Positions 50,881 through 59,519 of a stretch of 64,000 bases of DNA are shown here, one piece after another. The notes beneath the pieces were generated by a model. That model was given only the letters and a program-made list of their open reading frames with translations. It had not been told where the DNA came from and searched no databases. Source of the stretch: Fontibacillus puldeungensis (lineage in GTDB: Bacteria > Bacillota > Bacilli > Paenibacillales > Paenibacillaceae). Position numbers and translations under genes: made by a program. Every line of letters begins with the position of its first letter. The stretch's first letter is position 1. The DNA lies in assembly GCF_042678945.1 (NCBI RefSeq), contig NZ_JBHTLM010000025.1, positions 1-64,000 of the forward strand, in the 5' to 3' direction.

Positions 50881-51726
50881 TTATTCCATGCTGTTTCGTT
50901 CGGTAACCCGTTGAATGTGAATCGTCAAATACACATATTCATCCTTGCTAAGCGATACGTCGTAGGTTTTTTCAAGAAAATCGTTAATTTTAGACACGCA
51001 CTCGAACGCTTTGACATACGTCTTCTTGATCTGTGAATAAAGGAAATCCTCGCCCGTCTCATGCACCTCCTTATGCAGCACCCGCATCGAGAAGTATTGC
51101 AGATGTGTAATAAAACGAGAATAACTCAATGTGGATTCGTCCAATACAATCCCGTAGTGATATGTCACAATGTTCAGAATAGAGTGCACCATTTCCGTCA
51201 TCTTCAGCGTCGACGTCATCTCGGTGCTGTCCATCCGGGCATTGACAATATGGAGAGTGATAAATCCGGCTTCATCTTCACCCAGTTTGATCCCCAGAGT
51301 ATCCTCAATGATCTTCAGCGCATCCAATCCTATCGAAAATTCTCGCTTATAGAAGCGCTTGATTTCAAACAGCATCGCATTTTTGAGCAGAATCCCTTTG
51401 TTTGCCCTTTCAATCGCAAAGGTAATATGATCGGTTAACGATAAATAGATGTTATCGCTCAGTTCCGTCCCCAGTTTCTCATTAGCATGCTTTACGATGT
51501 CATTTACGATTTCCAAATGAGAGAGGGGAATATTATTTAGAAGCTCGGCTAATTTTGCTGTAAATTCATGTTCATGAAGCATGAAAACCTTATCTATTTT
51601 GTGCTCATCGACTGGATCTCCAATGGACTTATTAAAGGAAATACCTCTGCCCATCACGATCATTTCTTTACCCTTCTCGTTTTTGGTTAGCAGGACGTTG
51701 TTGTTCAGTACTTTCTCAATGATCAC
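50881..51726 (-). CDS. licT: BglG family transcriptional antiterminator
   Basis: A 281-residue RNA-binding antiterminator. The N-terminal CAT domain (VIIEKVLNNNVLLTKNEKGK, about 1-55) binds RAT hairpins. PRD1 (about 70-165) and PRD2 (175-281) carry the regulatory histidines (HLEIVNDIVKHANEKLG, ITLHIVNARMD, VYLTIHIQRV). Phosphorylation by the EII and HPr switches activity. I start it at the GTG at 51726, 8 bp from AGAGGAG, where the family's N-terminus begins. The TTG at 51735 abuts that site. It has its own RAT and cre site. Confidence 0.93.
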   Translation of the reverse strand: MIIEKVLNNNVLLTKNEKGKEMIVMGRGISFNKSIGDPVDEHKIDKVFMLHEHEFTAKLAELLNNIPLSHLEIVNDIVKHANEKLGTELSDNIYLSLTDHITFAIERANKGILLKNAMLFEIKRFYKREFSIGLDALKIIEDTLGIKLGEDEAGFITLHIVNARMDSTEMTSTLKMTEMVHSILNIVTYHYGIVLDESTLSYSRFITHLQYFSMRVLHKEVHETGEDFLYSQIKKTYVKAFECVSKINDFLEKTYDVSLSKDEYVYLTIHIQRVTERNSME

Positions 51727-51760
51727 CTGGCTCAACTCCTCTCATACACCTATAGTGCAT

Positions 51761-51822
51761 AAAAAAAGCCTAAGTTTATTCAAACACCACAAAATACATC
51801 ATGGTATCTAATAAACTTAGGC
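51761..51822 (-). terminator. LicT-controlled terminator upstream of licT
   Basis: GCCTAAGTTTATT and AATAAACTTAGGC form a 13-bp stem followed by TTTTTTT on the minus strand. Its 5' arm overlaps the RAT site at 51817-51848. Confidence 0.85.
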
Positions 51823-51848
51823 ATTGCCCGCATAACCGGTCACAATCC
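51817..51848 (-). promoter_or_regulatory. Ribonucleic antiterminator (RAT) site of licT
   Basis: GGATTGTGACCGGTTATGCG followed by GGCAATGCCTAA matches the LicT-type RAT consensus. Confidence 0.85.
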
Positions 51849-51866
51849 TGTTTGTTTGTTGAGGTT

Positions 51867-51896
51867 ATTGTAGCACAGGAAATAAAGCGGTTTCAA
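51867..51896 (-). promoter_or_regulatory. licT operon promoter with cre site
   Basis: -35 TTGAAA (51891-51896) and -10 TACAAT (51867-51872) are 18 bp apart. The -35 is embedded in TTGAAACCGCTTTAT (51882-51896), a cre with one mismatch, so CcpA should repress the operon when glucose is present. Confidence 0.75.
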
Positions 51897-52313
51897 GGGT
51901 TTAAAATTTACACTTTATACCAACAGCCGACTTCTGTTCCTATTATGAATTCCTACCGGCATTTCTTGTTTATATTTCGCCATGTCTTTGGAGATTTGCG
52001 TGGTGTATTGCTGATACAATTTACTTTAGGCTTCGTATTTGCTCCAAGCCTGATGGATCCATTTGTTAACTGCTGCCAGTGCAGAACCCTCCGGTAAAAA
52101 AAGGCTAGGGCCATAAGCAAAAAGCTTAGGGCCAGCAGCGCTCCTTTACGTATAAATGACCTCTCCCTCTTGTATTTTTTCCAAATATGCTTCCCGTCCC
52201 AATAGTCCGCGAAGTCTATGAACCTTTGAAACTACATGTGCACATATTTCACGATATGAAAAGAAGTCCTTCATGTGGTATTTTACCGTAATGATATGAA
52301 TATTGAGCAATTA
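51897..52313. other. Gene-free stretch between licT promoter and GNAT remnant
   Basis: Includes a minus-strand hairpin GGCCCTAAGC/GCTTATGGCC followed by a T-run (52096-52133), a possible terminator for the gene at 52314. I see nothing else that I can support. Confidence 0.4.
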
Positions 52314-52963
52314 TTAATCTCTCTTCAGCCATTGTACATGCTCTTTAGAAATCTGCATCCCCGCCTTCTGATGAAGCAGAATCGACGGTTTATTGGATTC
52401 ACTAATTTGTGAGTAAGGGATCTTGTGATGTTCAAGAAAATAACGAATCATAAAGTTCATGAGTTTGACCCCATAGCCCTTTCTTCTATGCTCTTCTACC
52501 ACAGCCAGGAGACCTATAGAACCTTCATCATGAATTCCTATGAACCCAACAATCTGATTATTGAAAAAGCCTCCGAACAGCGCGTTCGCCCGAAGTCGTG
52601 ACATCACATACGAAAGATTATGCGCGGGATAAAACTTTTCCACATGTGGATAATCCTCGCTGGGAACAAGATTCTCACATTTAAGTCACAATTCTGAATA
52701 ACTTGTGGATATTCATTTAAAAAAGCCGCTTGAACATAGGTATCTTTATGAGTTAAATGATACTTACCCTGAACAAAACCTCCCGCCCAGCTCTGAAAAA
52801 CCTCACACTCGTTCATATTATCCACACCTTGCAGCAATCTCATATAATCCTCTATAGTATCGCAACTGATCATATGCGTCTCGCTGGAGATATCTAGCAT
52901 CACAACTCCATGTGGATCAGATTGAATGATATGGGCTTGGTTATACTTGATGCTCTCGATCAT
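52314..52963 (-). pseudogene. GNAT acetyltransferase broken by a one-base frameshift
   Basis: Two overlapping frames make one protein of about 215 residues. The upstream frame (52604-52963) reads up to IQNCDLN and then turns to nonsense. The downstream frame continues as K-CENLVPSEDYPHVEKFYPAHNL and contains the GNAT acetyl-CoA motif LLAVVEEHRRKGYGVKLM near the C-terminus. A missing A in the TTT/AAA run near 52680-52682 restores one frame. Taken literally, neither half would be functional. A sequencing error in the homopolymer is possible. Confidence 0.75.
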
Positions 52964-53042
52964 GTTTATGTGATGAAGTACGTTTTGGTATAAATAGTAT
53001 TGTAATGAATCAGTTAGACACTTAATAACTCAGTTACAATGT

Positions 53043-53180
53043 TTATTTTTCAGTTAGAAACAACATTTTCGCTTTTGCATGGAACAACCGTTCCAAACCG
53101 TAAATGCTACTGACTCGCTCAATAAACTCCTCCTGATTCCACGCTATTCGCTGATGAATTTTCATTTTCTTCATAGGCAT
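53043..53180 (-). pseudogene. 45-residue ORF sharing a module with 54.8 kb
   Basis: A frame opening at the ATG at 53178-53180 encodes 45 residues (QRIAWNQEEFIERVSSIYGL in the middle). A related frame on the minus strand at about 54813-54896 reads NNYMIVQMPIKEIPQRIA, and the same peptide with a stop (TAG) in place of Q precedes the ATG here. The pair looks like two decayed copies of a short gene. There is no ribosome site here. Confidence 0.35.
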
Positions 53181-53244
53181 CTACACAATCATATAGTTAT
53201 TAACCTACATATTTGTAGAAACAGGGTATTTGACTTAAGAATAG
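53140..53244. repeat. Duplicated ~100-bp module, copy 1
   Basis: It matches 54818-54921: both share CACGCTATTCGCTGA, ACAATCATATAGTTATTAAC and TATTTGACTT. Each copy lies immediately upstream of an AT-rich plus-strand gene. Confidence 0.75.
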
Positions 53245-53247
53245 GGG

Positions 53248-54012
53248 ATGTTTAATTTGTACAGACAATTTCAAAATCATACGTATGATAGCTATACTCA
53301 TTCCAGAAGCATTACTTTGCTTGATATGAAGCAAGGAGATGTAAATGGGGATGGAATAATGGATAACGTGTATTTATACGGAAATAGACTCGATGGAATC
53401 TTTGCAGATAACATTACACTTATTATTCAAGATGGACATTCTAACAAAAGTACAACGGTAAATCTTCAAAACAATGCGGGATATAATGCTAGGCTATTCC
53501 TTGGGGATTTTTCTAAGGATAACGTAAAGGACATTTTAGTAAGCATAGATTCTGGAGGAAGCGGCGGATATGGTATATTTTATATCTATTCCTTCAAAAA
53601 TAACATTCTACACGAAATGTTTGATGTTGAAAAATATAATAATGAGTATAAATTCAATGTGAATTATGAGGAGTTCTACAAAGTGAGTGTAGGGAGTCCT
53701 CAACTTGACGTGCTATTTACAATAGACATTAGTTATAAAGGCTATGACTATTTATCACAATATTACCTCGAAAATGGTAAACTCAAACAACCAATCAAGG
53801 GTGAGGTTCTTGCTTTAGGTGCATTGTATCCCATAGTTACAAACGAGAAAAGCATGGGTTATGATTTACTTGCTGTTCAACGTATTATTGGTACTTCTAA
53901 CTCCGGCACATTAGGGTATGTCGAAAACCTTATGACATGGAATGGCACTCAATTTACATCCTCAAGATTGTCAGTTGCCATACTTGGTACGAGGTTAATC
54001 AGCCTTTACTAA
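53248..54012 (+). CDS. FG-GAP/VCBS-like protein of unknown function
   Basis: A protein of about 254 residues without a signal peptide. QGDVNGDGIMDNVYLYG near 29-45 and FLGDFSKDNVKDILVSID near 83 are calcium-binding FG-GAP/VCBS-type loops, giving a likely beta-propeller or integrin-like repeat. The ATG at 53248 directly abuts AGGGG, so the TTG at 53257 (8-9 bp spacing) may be the true start. Base composition is much more AT-rich than the flanking glycan loci, which suggests transfer. Related proteins in Bacilli are of unknown function. Confidence 0.65.
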   Translation: MFNLYRQFQNHTYDSYTHSRSITLLDMKQGDVNGDGIMDNVYLYGNRLDGIFADNITLIIQDGHSNKSTTVNLQNNAGYNARLFLGDFSKDNVKDILVSIDSGGSGGYGIFYIYSFKNNILHEMFDVEKYNNEYKFNVNYEEFYKVSVGSPQLDVLFTIDISYKGYDYLSQYYLENGKLKQPIKGEVLALGALYPIVTNEKSMGYDLLAVQRIIGTSNSGTLGYVENLMTWNGTQFTSSRLSVAILGTRLISLY

Positions 54013-54209
54013 TCATTTCTGCGTCCAATCCATCAAAATTCATTCCTATGCATATCTAGACTTTTTCTTTATTTGTTGAACTCTAAACGGTCAAATTCAT
54101 TAACCTTTTGTCCGGACAACAATCACAAATTTAGATCACTTCATAGTTGCATTAGGAATGTTACTAAGTTCTTGTCACTCGACAACTAACTTTAATTTTT
54201 GTCAGCCAT

Positions 54210-54449
54210 CTAAGTCCATGCCCAGAAGAAGCCGTCGCGGTCCCAGGCGATTCTGCCTTTATGCTGCTTGCGGAAAGCTTTCTTGACCTCTTTCTCCAGC
54301 GAGACATTCCCGTTCTCGTTCACAAAGATATACTGCTCGCCGAAATGCTCTTTCACATGCGCGATCGCTTCTTCCTGGCGCAGAATCCCCCTGAATTTAG
54401 TCTCGTTAACCATCCATTCGGCAATTTGCTTCTCGGTTGTTGTTTCCAC
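54210..54449 (-). CDS. DUF6953-like small protein
   Basis: A 79-residue soluble protein (IAEWMVNETKFRGILRQEEA near 8-27, ending in RIAWDRDGFFWAWT). The C-terminal W-D-R/x-F-x-W pattern resembles a small family in Bacilli of unknown role. The ATG has a weak upstream site (GTACTTGAAACGTGG). Moderate GC and codon use resemble core genes rather than its AT-rich neighbours. Confidence 0.55.
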   Translation of the reverse strand: METTTEKQIAEWMVNETKFRGILRQEEAIAHVKEHFGEQYIFVNENGNVSLEKEVKKAFRKQHKGRIAWDRDGFFWAWT

Positions 54450-54524
54450 GTTTCAAGTACGACCTCCAATTTCCTGGTTGACGTTATTATACCATTGTTG
54501 GATTAACCGCAAACAAACAGAAAT

Positions 54525-54596
54525 TCATATTAGTTCTTCTTTAATATTGGCTTCAATATACTCAACAGTCCGTTCGACATCGTTACTGTAGTTCAA
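54525..54596 (-). pseudogene. Truncated start of an AraC-type regulator
   Basis: TTG at 54594-54596 opens a frame LNYSNDVERTVEYIEANIKE ending after 23 codons. It looks like the first helix of an AraC-type helix-turn-helix domain. A TATAAT box stands about 35 bp upstream, so promoter and start survive but the rest is deleted. Confidence 0.45.
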
Positions 54597-54953
54597 TATT
54601 GCATCGTTTCCTTTCCCCGTACGGTTGATTATATTATAGCAACGTCTCAAGCTCCCTTTTGTTCCTGCATTGCTCTAATGCACTGGGAACCGCCCCAGAC
54701 GAAGGTTGTTCCTTTCGTTAGAACGAAAAAGAGGACTTTACTCATCACAAGTAAAAGTTCCCCTAATTTTCAAAGCTTTCTTGTATTTTGTTGAACTAAC
54801 GTTTCCCGTTAGCGCAACACGCTATTCGCTGAGGAATCTCCTTTATGGGCATCTGCACAATCATATAGTTATTAACCCACATAATACTGTAAACACAGGT
54901 TATTTGACTTTACGAATAGTGCATTATCTTTTTAAAGCAAAAGGAGGTATTGT
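54597..54953. other. Decayed intergenic stretch with module copy 2
   Basis: Apart from the ~100-bp duplicated module (54818-54921) and the ribosome site of the gene at 54954, it shows only short AT-rich sequence without convincing coding frames. Confidence 0.4.
54818..54921. repeat. Duplicated ~100-bp module, copy 2
   Basis: Same order of blocks as 53140-53244, with small indels. It precedes the gene at 54954. Confidence 0.75.
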
Positions 54954-55439
54954 ATGACAAATTTTTATTCTTTTCACGGGACTATCACTATGATTAATGA
55001 TTTTTTTACAGGTCAAAATGGTGAAGGATGTTATAAATTAATATCTGTAGACAACGGATTGGGAGCATTAGTAAATTTCGTGGTATCACCCAAAACTTAT
55101 TTTGTAGACCATGTAATGGTGTCAGTAGGAGATCAAGTGACTGGATATTATGACGGAAACGCACCTGCTCTTCTAATTTACCCTCCACAGTATCAAGCAA
55201 TTGTCATGGTAAAACATAGCCCATATCAGAATGTAAAAGTAGATTATTTTAATACTGAGTTGGAGAGTAGTGATGGACGATTACGATTAAATATTTCTCC
55301 GTATACTCAAATAGTATTAACAAATGGGCAACACTTTTCAAGAACCCCTGAGAACCGAGATCTAATTGTTATTTATGGAACTATAACAAAAAGTATCCCC
55401 GCCCAAACCACACCTTATAGAATTATAGTTTTGTGTTAG
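54954..55439 (+). CDS. AT-rich gene for an unknown protein
   Basis: A 161-residue soluble protein without signal peptide. The sequence is beta-rich (FHGTITMINDFFTGQ, GDQVTGYYDGNAPALLIYPP, DLIVIYGTITKSIPAQTTPY), resembling an OB- or SH3-type small barrel with repeated GTI/GTITK edge strands. I do not recognise the family. Start is secure: AAAGGAGGTATTGT precedes ATG. It shares the duplicated upstream module with the gene at 53248 and is similarly AT-rich, so the two may be one acquired unit. Confidence 0.65.
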   Translation: MTNFYSFHGTITMINDFFTGQNGEGCYKLISVDNGLGALVNFVVSPKTYFVDHVMVSVGDQVTGYYDGNAPALLIYPPQYQAIVMVKHSPYQNVKVDYFNTELESSDGRLRLNISPYTQIVLTNGQHFSRTPENRDLIVIYGTITKSIPAQTTPYRIIVLC

Positions 55440-55897
55440 GGGGCATTATAAAAAATTCCTGTTCAGAACATTAATTGGTATATGAAACCACAAAAGACTC
55501 GTTCGGCTTAAGCAACCGTTATACATCCTTGCAGCCAAGCTGACAGAGGATGGAATAATATTCAGAATTCCTTGGTTCAACTAATCTGCCCGTTCGCTTA
55601 ATGGCGCGTTTTAGTCTAATACTTCATTTTCTCAGTCTACAACTCTATTTTCCGAGTCTAATACTTTTTTTTAGTCCAACAGCAGGGGGGTCAAGATAAG
55701 AGAAAATGAAGCGAACGATTATCATGAAGTTGTTTTCTTATGGAGTGATGTACTCGGCGTTCTTCCTGAAGATTGATAGTAATATATACCCGTTTGCTCG
55801 GCGCGGCAAGGGCAAATGCTCAACAGCACGTCTATATAGCTAGACGTGCTGTTGAGCGCCTGTTCTTGTTAAATGAGGGTTTTTGGCAGGAACATTA
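55440..55897. other. Gene-free AT-rich stretch with a 17-bp palindrome
   Basis: It contains repeats of TCTAATACTT and a long palindrome at 55818-55857. I see no coding frame that I can support. Confidence 0.4.
55818..55857. repeat. 40-bp palindrome with 17-bp perfect arms
   Basis: GCTCAACAGCACGTCTA and TAGACGTGCTGTTGAGC surround a 6-bp loop. No T-run follows in either direction, so it is not a good intrinsic terminator despite lying just after the flavin reductase gene. Confidence 0.7.
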
Positions 55898-56524
55898 TCA
55901 CTGACGGACAGGTGGTGCGAAGACTGGAGCCAATCTAGACGGATGTACCTTTGCCCCGATACCATAAAACTCACAAAAGTTCATTATTAACGGATTCCAC
56001 TTATCTGGATCGATATAATTCTCCTCTCCATCCATCAATATCTGCTCGTTAATGTGCGACTTCACAATTTTAACTTCAATAGCAGCTAATGTACTTGGAT
56101 CCTCTCCAAAATCATGAACATGTTTGACGATTGCTTCAAGTTGAACAGGGCATTCCTTAACACATGAAGGTTTTACTATATCTGATGGTGTTTGAGTCAA
56201 TTGGGCCGTACCAAATTTGTCTGGTTCGTACCTATACCCCTGTCGTACTTTGTAATCAGGAACAGGATTACGTCCGGTGAGAAGAGCCAATCGATCCACA
56301 GCGTGAACAAGGTCTACGGAAGGCAGGTTTAAGACACACTCGCGTTCACGCAGAAGATTTTGTACTGTTTGAGATCGGTTACTTATTCCAAGCATAAACG
56401 ACTGATGTAGCGACCATGCAGATGAAATTGGGGCTAAATTTACCGAATTATCCTCGTTTAGAGTGCTGATAAGTACGACTGGTGTTCCGAAATAGAAAAT
56501 TTTAGGTTCTACAATTTTATGCAT
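55898..56524 (-). CDS. Flavin reductase-like domain protein
   Basis: A 208-residue protein of the flavin reductase/FMN-binding split-barrel family. The N-terminal barrel (FGTPVVLISTLNEDNSVNLAPISSAW) and the NLPS/GR turn fit FMN binding. It likely reduces flavin with NAD(P)H or serves as the reductase part of a monooxygenase. No partner oxygenase is nearby. The ATG follows AAGGAG. It is divergent from adaA. Confidence 0.85.
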   Translation of the reverse strand: MHKIVEPKIFYFGTPVVLISTLNEDNSVNLAPISSAWSLHQSFMLGISNRSQTVQNLLRERECVLNLPSVDLVHAVDRLALLTGRNPVPDYKVRQGYRYEPDKFGTAQLTQTPSDIVKPSCVKECPVQLEAIVKHVHDFGEDPSTLAAIEVKIVKSHINEQILMDGEENYIDPDKWNPLIMNFCEFYGIGAKVHPSRLAPVFAPPVRQ

Positions 56525-56673
56525 AGATAAGCTCCTTCACCTTCGATTTTTTTCATTGATTGTAACAAGGGAACGAGATGGTGATCTTTCGAAATCTTGT
56601 TGTCTCATTCAAAAATCTTTAGGGGTGGATAGATTGTGAGTTATAATAAACATGTGAGGAGGATCCACTTATC

Positions 56674-57216
56674 ATGCATGAAGAACACTGGCAAGCAATT
56701 ACCCAATGCGATAGTTCATACGATGGGAAGTTTTTTTATGCGGTAAAAACTACTAGGATATTTTGTAGACCATCATGTAAATCACGAGTTCCAAATCGTG
56801 ATAACGTTGATATATTTATGTCTGTAGATGATGCTATTCATGGAGGTTACAGACCCTGTAAGAGATGTAGACCAGACCGGATTTTGTGTCCAGCAGAAGA
56901 ATTGGTCTTCCAAATTACTGAATTTATAAATAAAAACTATAAAGAACACTTAACACTCAGCTTAATAGCAGGAAATTTGCACATCAATATGTATTACCTT
57001 CACCACACATTTAAACGTGTCTCAGGCATAACGATAATGGAATATGTCATGAAAAAACGTATTGAGAAGGCGAAACAATTATTGGAAAACTCAAACTACA
57101 CTATAACGCATATTGCTGTCATTATTGGATTTTCTAGCGCTGCGCATTTTTCGACTACTTTTCGTAAACGGCTTGGAATATCACCTTCGGAGTATCGTAC
57201 AAGTTACTGCATATGA
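56674..57216 (+). CDS. adaA: AdaA-type methylphosphotriester repair protein and AraC regulator
   Basis: A 180-residue fusion. Residues 1-75 form the Ada zinc domain with four Cys ligands (FCRPSCK near 31, CKRCRPD near 68), the first of which accepts methyl groups from DNA phosphotriesters. Residues 85-180 are an AraC helix-turn-helix (LSLIAGNLHINMYYLHHTFKR, SAAHFSTTFRKRLGISPSEYR). B. subtilis AdaA is similar in domain plan (about 210 residues). The methylated form activates alkylation-repair genes. No alkyltransferase or glycosylase gene is adjacent. Confidence 0.9.
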   Translation: MHEEHWQAITQCDSSYDGKFFYAVKTTRIFCRPSCKSRVPNRDNVDIFMSVDDAIHGGYRPCKRCRPDRILCPAEELVFQITEFINKNYKEHLTLSLIAGNLHINMYYLHHTFKRVSGITIMEYVMKKRIEKAKQLLENSNYTITHIAVIIGFSSAAHFSTTFRKRLGISPSEYRTSYCI

Positions 57217-57297
57217 CGTATGCGGAGGAGACCTCGAAAAACTGGTGATTGAGTGATTACATCCTGCAACCATCGAACTATCGGGAAACGATAGTTA

Positions 57298-57352
57298 AAC
57301 ATAAAGGGTTCCACATATTAGTCATGCATAATATGTAGAACCCTTTATGTTA
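57298..57352. terminator. Bidirectional terminator between adaA and glmS
   Basis: AACATAAAGGGTTC and GAACCCTTTATGTT with an inner ACATATT/AATATGT stem lie between the convergent genes. Confidence 0.7.
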
Positions 57353-57440
57353 TTTGATTTTCTTAAATTTAGGTCTTGATAATTTTCAGTCTAATACTTT
57401 ATTTTCTTTTAACAACATTTGCAATACGCTAACCCCGATC

Positions 57441-59273
57441 CTACTCCACCGTCACGCTCTTCGCCAAGTTACGCGGCTTATCGACATCGTTGCCCCGAGC
57501 AAGTGCGGCGTAGTAAGCGAGTAGCTGCAGAGGTACAACAGACAAAGCCGGCGTTAATAGCGACAGCGTCTTCGGAATAGCGAGTGCTTTATCGACCGAT
57601 TTCAGTAAACCAGGAACATGCTCTTCATGCGTGATGGCCATAACTTCGCCACCGCGAGCTTTTACTTCCTTGATGTTGCTTACGGTTTTCTCAAGTACGC
57701 TTTCTTGAGTTGCAAGAGCGATGACCGGGATGCCTTCCTCAATCAGCGCCAGCGTGCCGTGCTTCAATTCACCTGCAGCATAAGCTTCGGAATGGATATA
57801 GGAAATCTCTTTGAGCTTCAGCGAGCCTTCCTGTACGACAGAGTAATCCAACCCGCGACCAATAAAGAATAAATGCTCATGGTTAGCGATATGCTCGGCA
57901 TAAGCCTTAACTGCATCAGAATGCGAAAGCATACTCTCTACTTGTTCAGGCAGAGACTGCATAGCTGCTATGATGCGGGCTACTTCGTCTTCGCTTTGCG
58001 TGCCGCGCACTTGAGCCATGTACAGGCCAAGCAAATAGAACGCGATCAACTGCGATGTGTAAGCTTTGGTCGAGGCTACGGCGATTTCCGGACCAGCCAG
58101 TGTCGCGATTACATCATCTGCGTCGCGGGCAATGGAGCTGCCAACCACATTAGTAATAGCCAGTACATGCGCACCGTTAGCATGAGCTTCACGCAATGCA
58201 GCAAGCGTATCGGCCGTTTCACCGGATTGGCTGACAACGATGACCAAAGTATCCGGCGTGATCAATGGTGAACGATAACGGTACTCCGAAGCCACATCGT
58301 TCATGACCGGAATCCGTACGAGCTGTTCGATCGCTGTTCCGCCAACAAGACCCGCATTATAAGCTGTACCGCAGGCTACAATATGAATGTTGTTAATGCT
58401 TCGGATCTTCTCATCCGTCAGGTTAAGTCCAGGAATGACGACCTTCCGTCCGCTCTCGTCAATCCGTCCCAGCATCGTGTCGCGATATGCTCTTGGTTGC
58501 TCGTGAATTTCTTTGAGCATAAAATGAGCGAAACCGCCTTTTTCTGCCGTTACTGCATCCCAATCGACACGAATCATTTCCCGAGAAATAAAATTCCCTT
58601 CGATTGTCATCAATTCGACAGAGTCCTTTGTCAGCACCGCCATTTCTCCATCATTCAAAATATACACATTCCGCGTATATTTCAGGAGAGCAGGAATATC
58701 TGAACCGATAAAGTTCTCGCCTTCTCCGATCCCGATAATGAGCGGGCTGGCTTGACGTACGGCTACCAGCTTATCCGGCTCATACTCCGTCAGCACGCCA
58801 ATTGCAAAAGCCCCTCTCATGAAGCTAATCGCTTTTTGAACAGCTTTAACGATGTCTCCATCGTATTCACGCGCAACCAAATGGGCGATAACTTCCGTAT
58901 CCGTCTCGGAAACGAACTCATAACCCTGGCTGATCAGCTCTTCTTTCAATTCCAGATAGTTCTCGACAATACCGTTATGAACGACCGAAAACTTCTGGGT
59001 ATGGTCGGTATGTGGGTGAGAGTTTACATCAGACGGTTTACCGTGAGTTGCCCAGCGCGTATGACCAATCCCTGCCGTACCAACGAGCGGAGCATCCTCC
59101 AGTTTGGATTCAAGGTTCACTAGACGTCCTAACGACTTCTCAATTTTCAGACCGTCAGAAGTGAACACAGCAATCCCAGCCGAATCATAACCACGATATT
59201 CGAGCTTTTTAAGCCCGTCAATCAAAACCGACTGCGTATCTCTATTCCCGATATATCCAACAATACCACACAT
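57441..59273 (-). CDS. glmS: Glutamine-fructose-6-phosphate aminotransferase
   Basis: A 610-residue enzyme making glucosamine-6-phosphate, the first step to UDP-GlcNAc for peptidoglycan. The N-terminal amidotransferase starts MCGIVGYIGN with the catalytic Cys exposed after Met removal, and has IGHTRWATHGKP near 72. Two SIS sugar-isomerase domains follow (SQSGETADTLAALREAH, ASTKAYTSQLIA), and KSVTVE ends the protein. ATG has GGAGG upstream. Expression is controlled by the glmS ribozyme in its leader. Confidence 0.97.
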   Translation of the reverse strand: MCGIVGYIGNRDTQSVLIDGLKKLEYRGYDSAGIAVFTSDGLKIEKSLGRLVNLESKLEDAPLVGTAGIGHTRWATHGKPSDVNSHPHTDHTQKFSVVHNGIVENYLELKEELISQGYEFVSETDTEVIAHLVAREYDGDIVKAVQKAISFMRGAFAIGVLTEYEPDKLVAVRQASPLIIGIGEGENFIGSDIPALLKYTRNVYILNDGEMAVLTKDSVELMTIEGNFISREMIRVDWDAVTAEKGGFAHFMLKEIHEQPRAYRDTMLGRIDESGRKVVIPGLNLTDEKIRSINNIHIVACGTAYNAGLVGGTAIEQLVRIPVMNDVASEYRYRSPLITPDTLVIVVSQSGETADTLAALREAHANGAHVLAITNVVGSSIARDADDVIATLAGPEIAVASTKAYTSQLIAFYLLGLYMAQVRGTQSEDEVARIIAAMQSLPEQVESMLSHSDAVKAYAEHIANHEHLFFIGRGLDYSVVQEGSLKLKEISYIHSEAYAAGELKHGTLALIEEGIPVIALATQESVLEKTVSNIKEVKARGGEVMAITHEEHVPGLLKSVDKALAIPKTLSLLTPALSVVPLQLLAYYAALARGNDVDKPRNLAKSVTVE

Positions 59274-59519
59274 AATTAAATATCCTCCGTTTCATACTCA
59301 TAGATGGGTATCGTAAGAGCAGAAGCGAAAGACCCTTCGCGCGGTACACGAGAAAGAACTATTCAATTGTATGAAAATATAGAAAATTTCTATTTAACTG
59401 TGAAATATTTTCATGAATGTCCACTTTACTCTGTCTACCGCGGCTCTTCCGCGTCTTGCCCCCTACGTACACTCATGAATTTTCAAATGAATGTTATCCA
59501 TCTGCCGAAAGGTTTGTCA

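Noticed and set aside
54066..54190. Possible small gene or RNA between 53248 and 54210 genes
   Set aside because: No hairpin, ribosome site or frame stood out. Only AT-rich sequence is visible.
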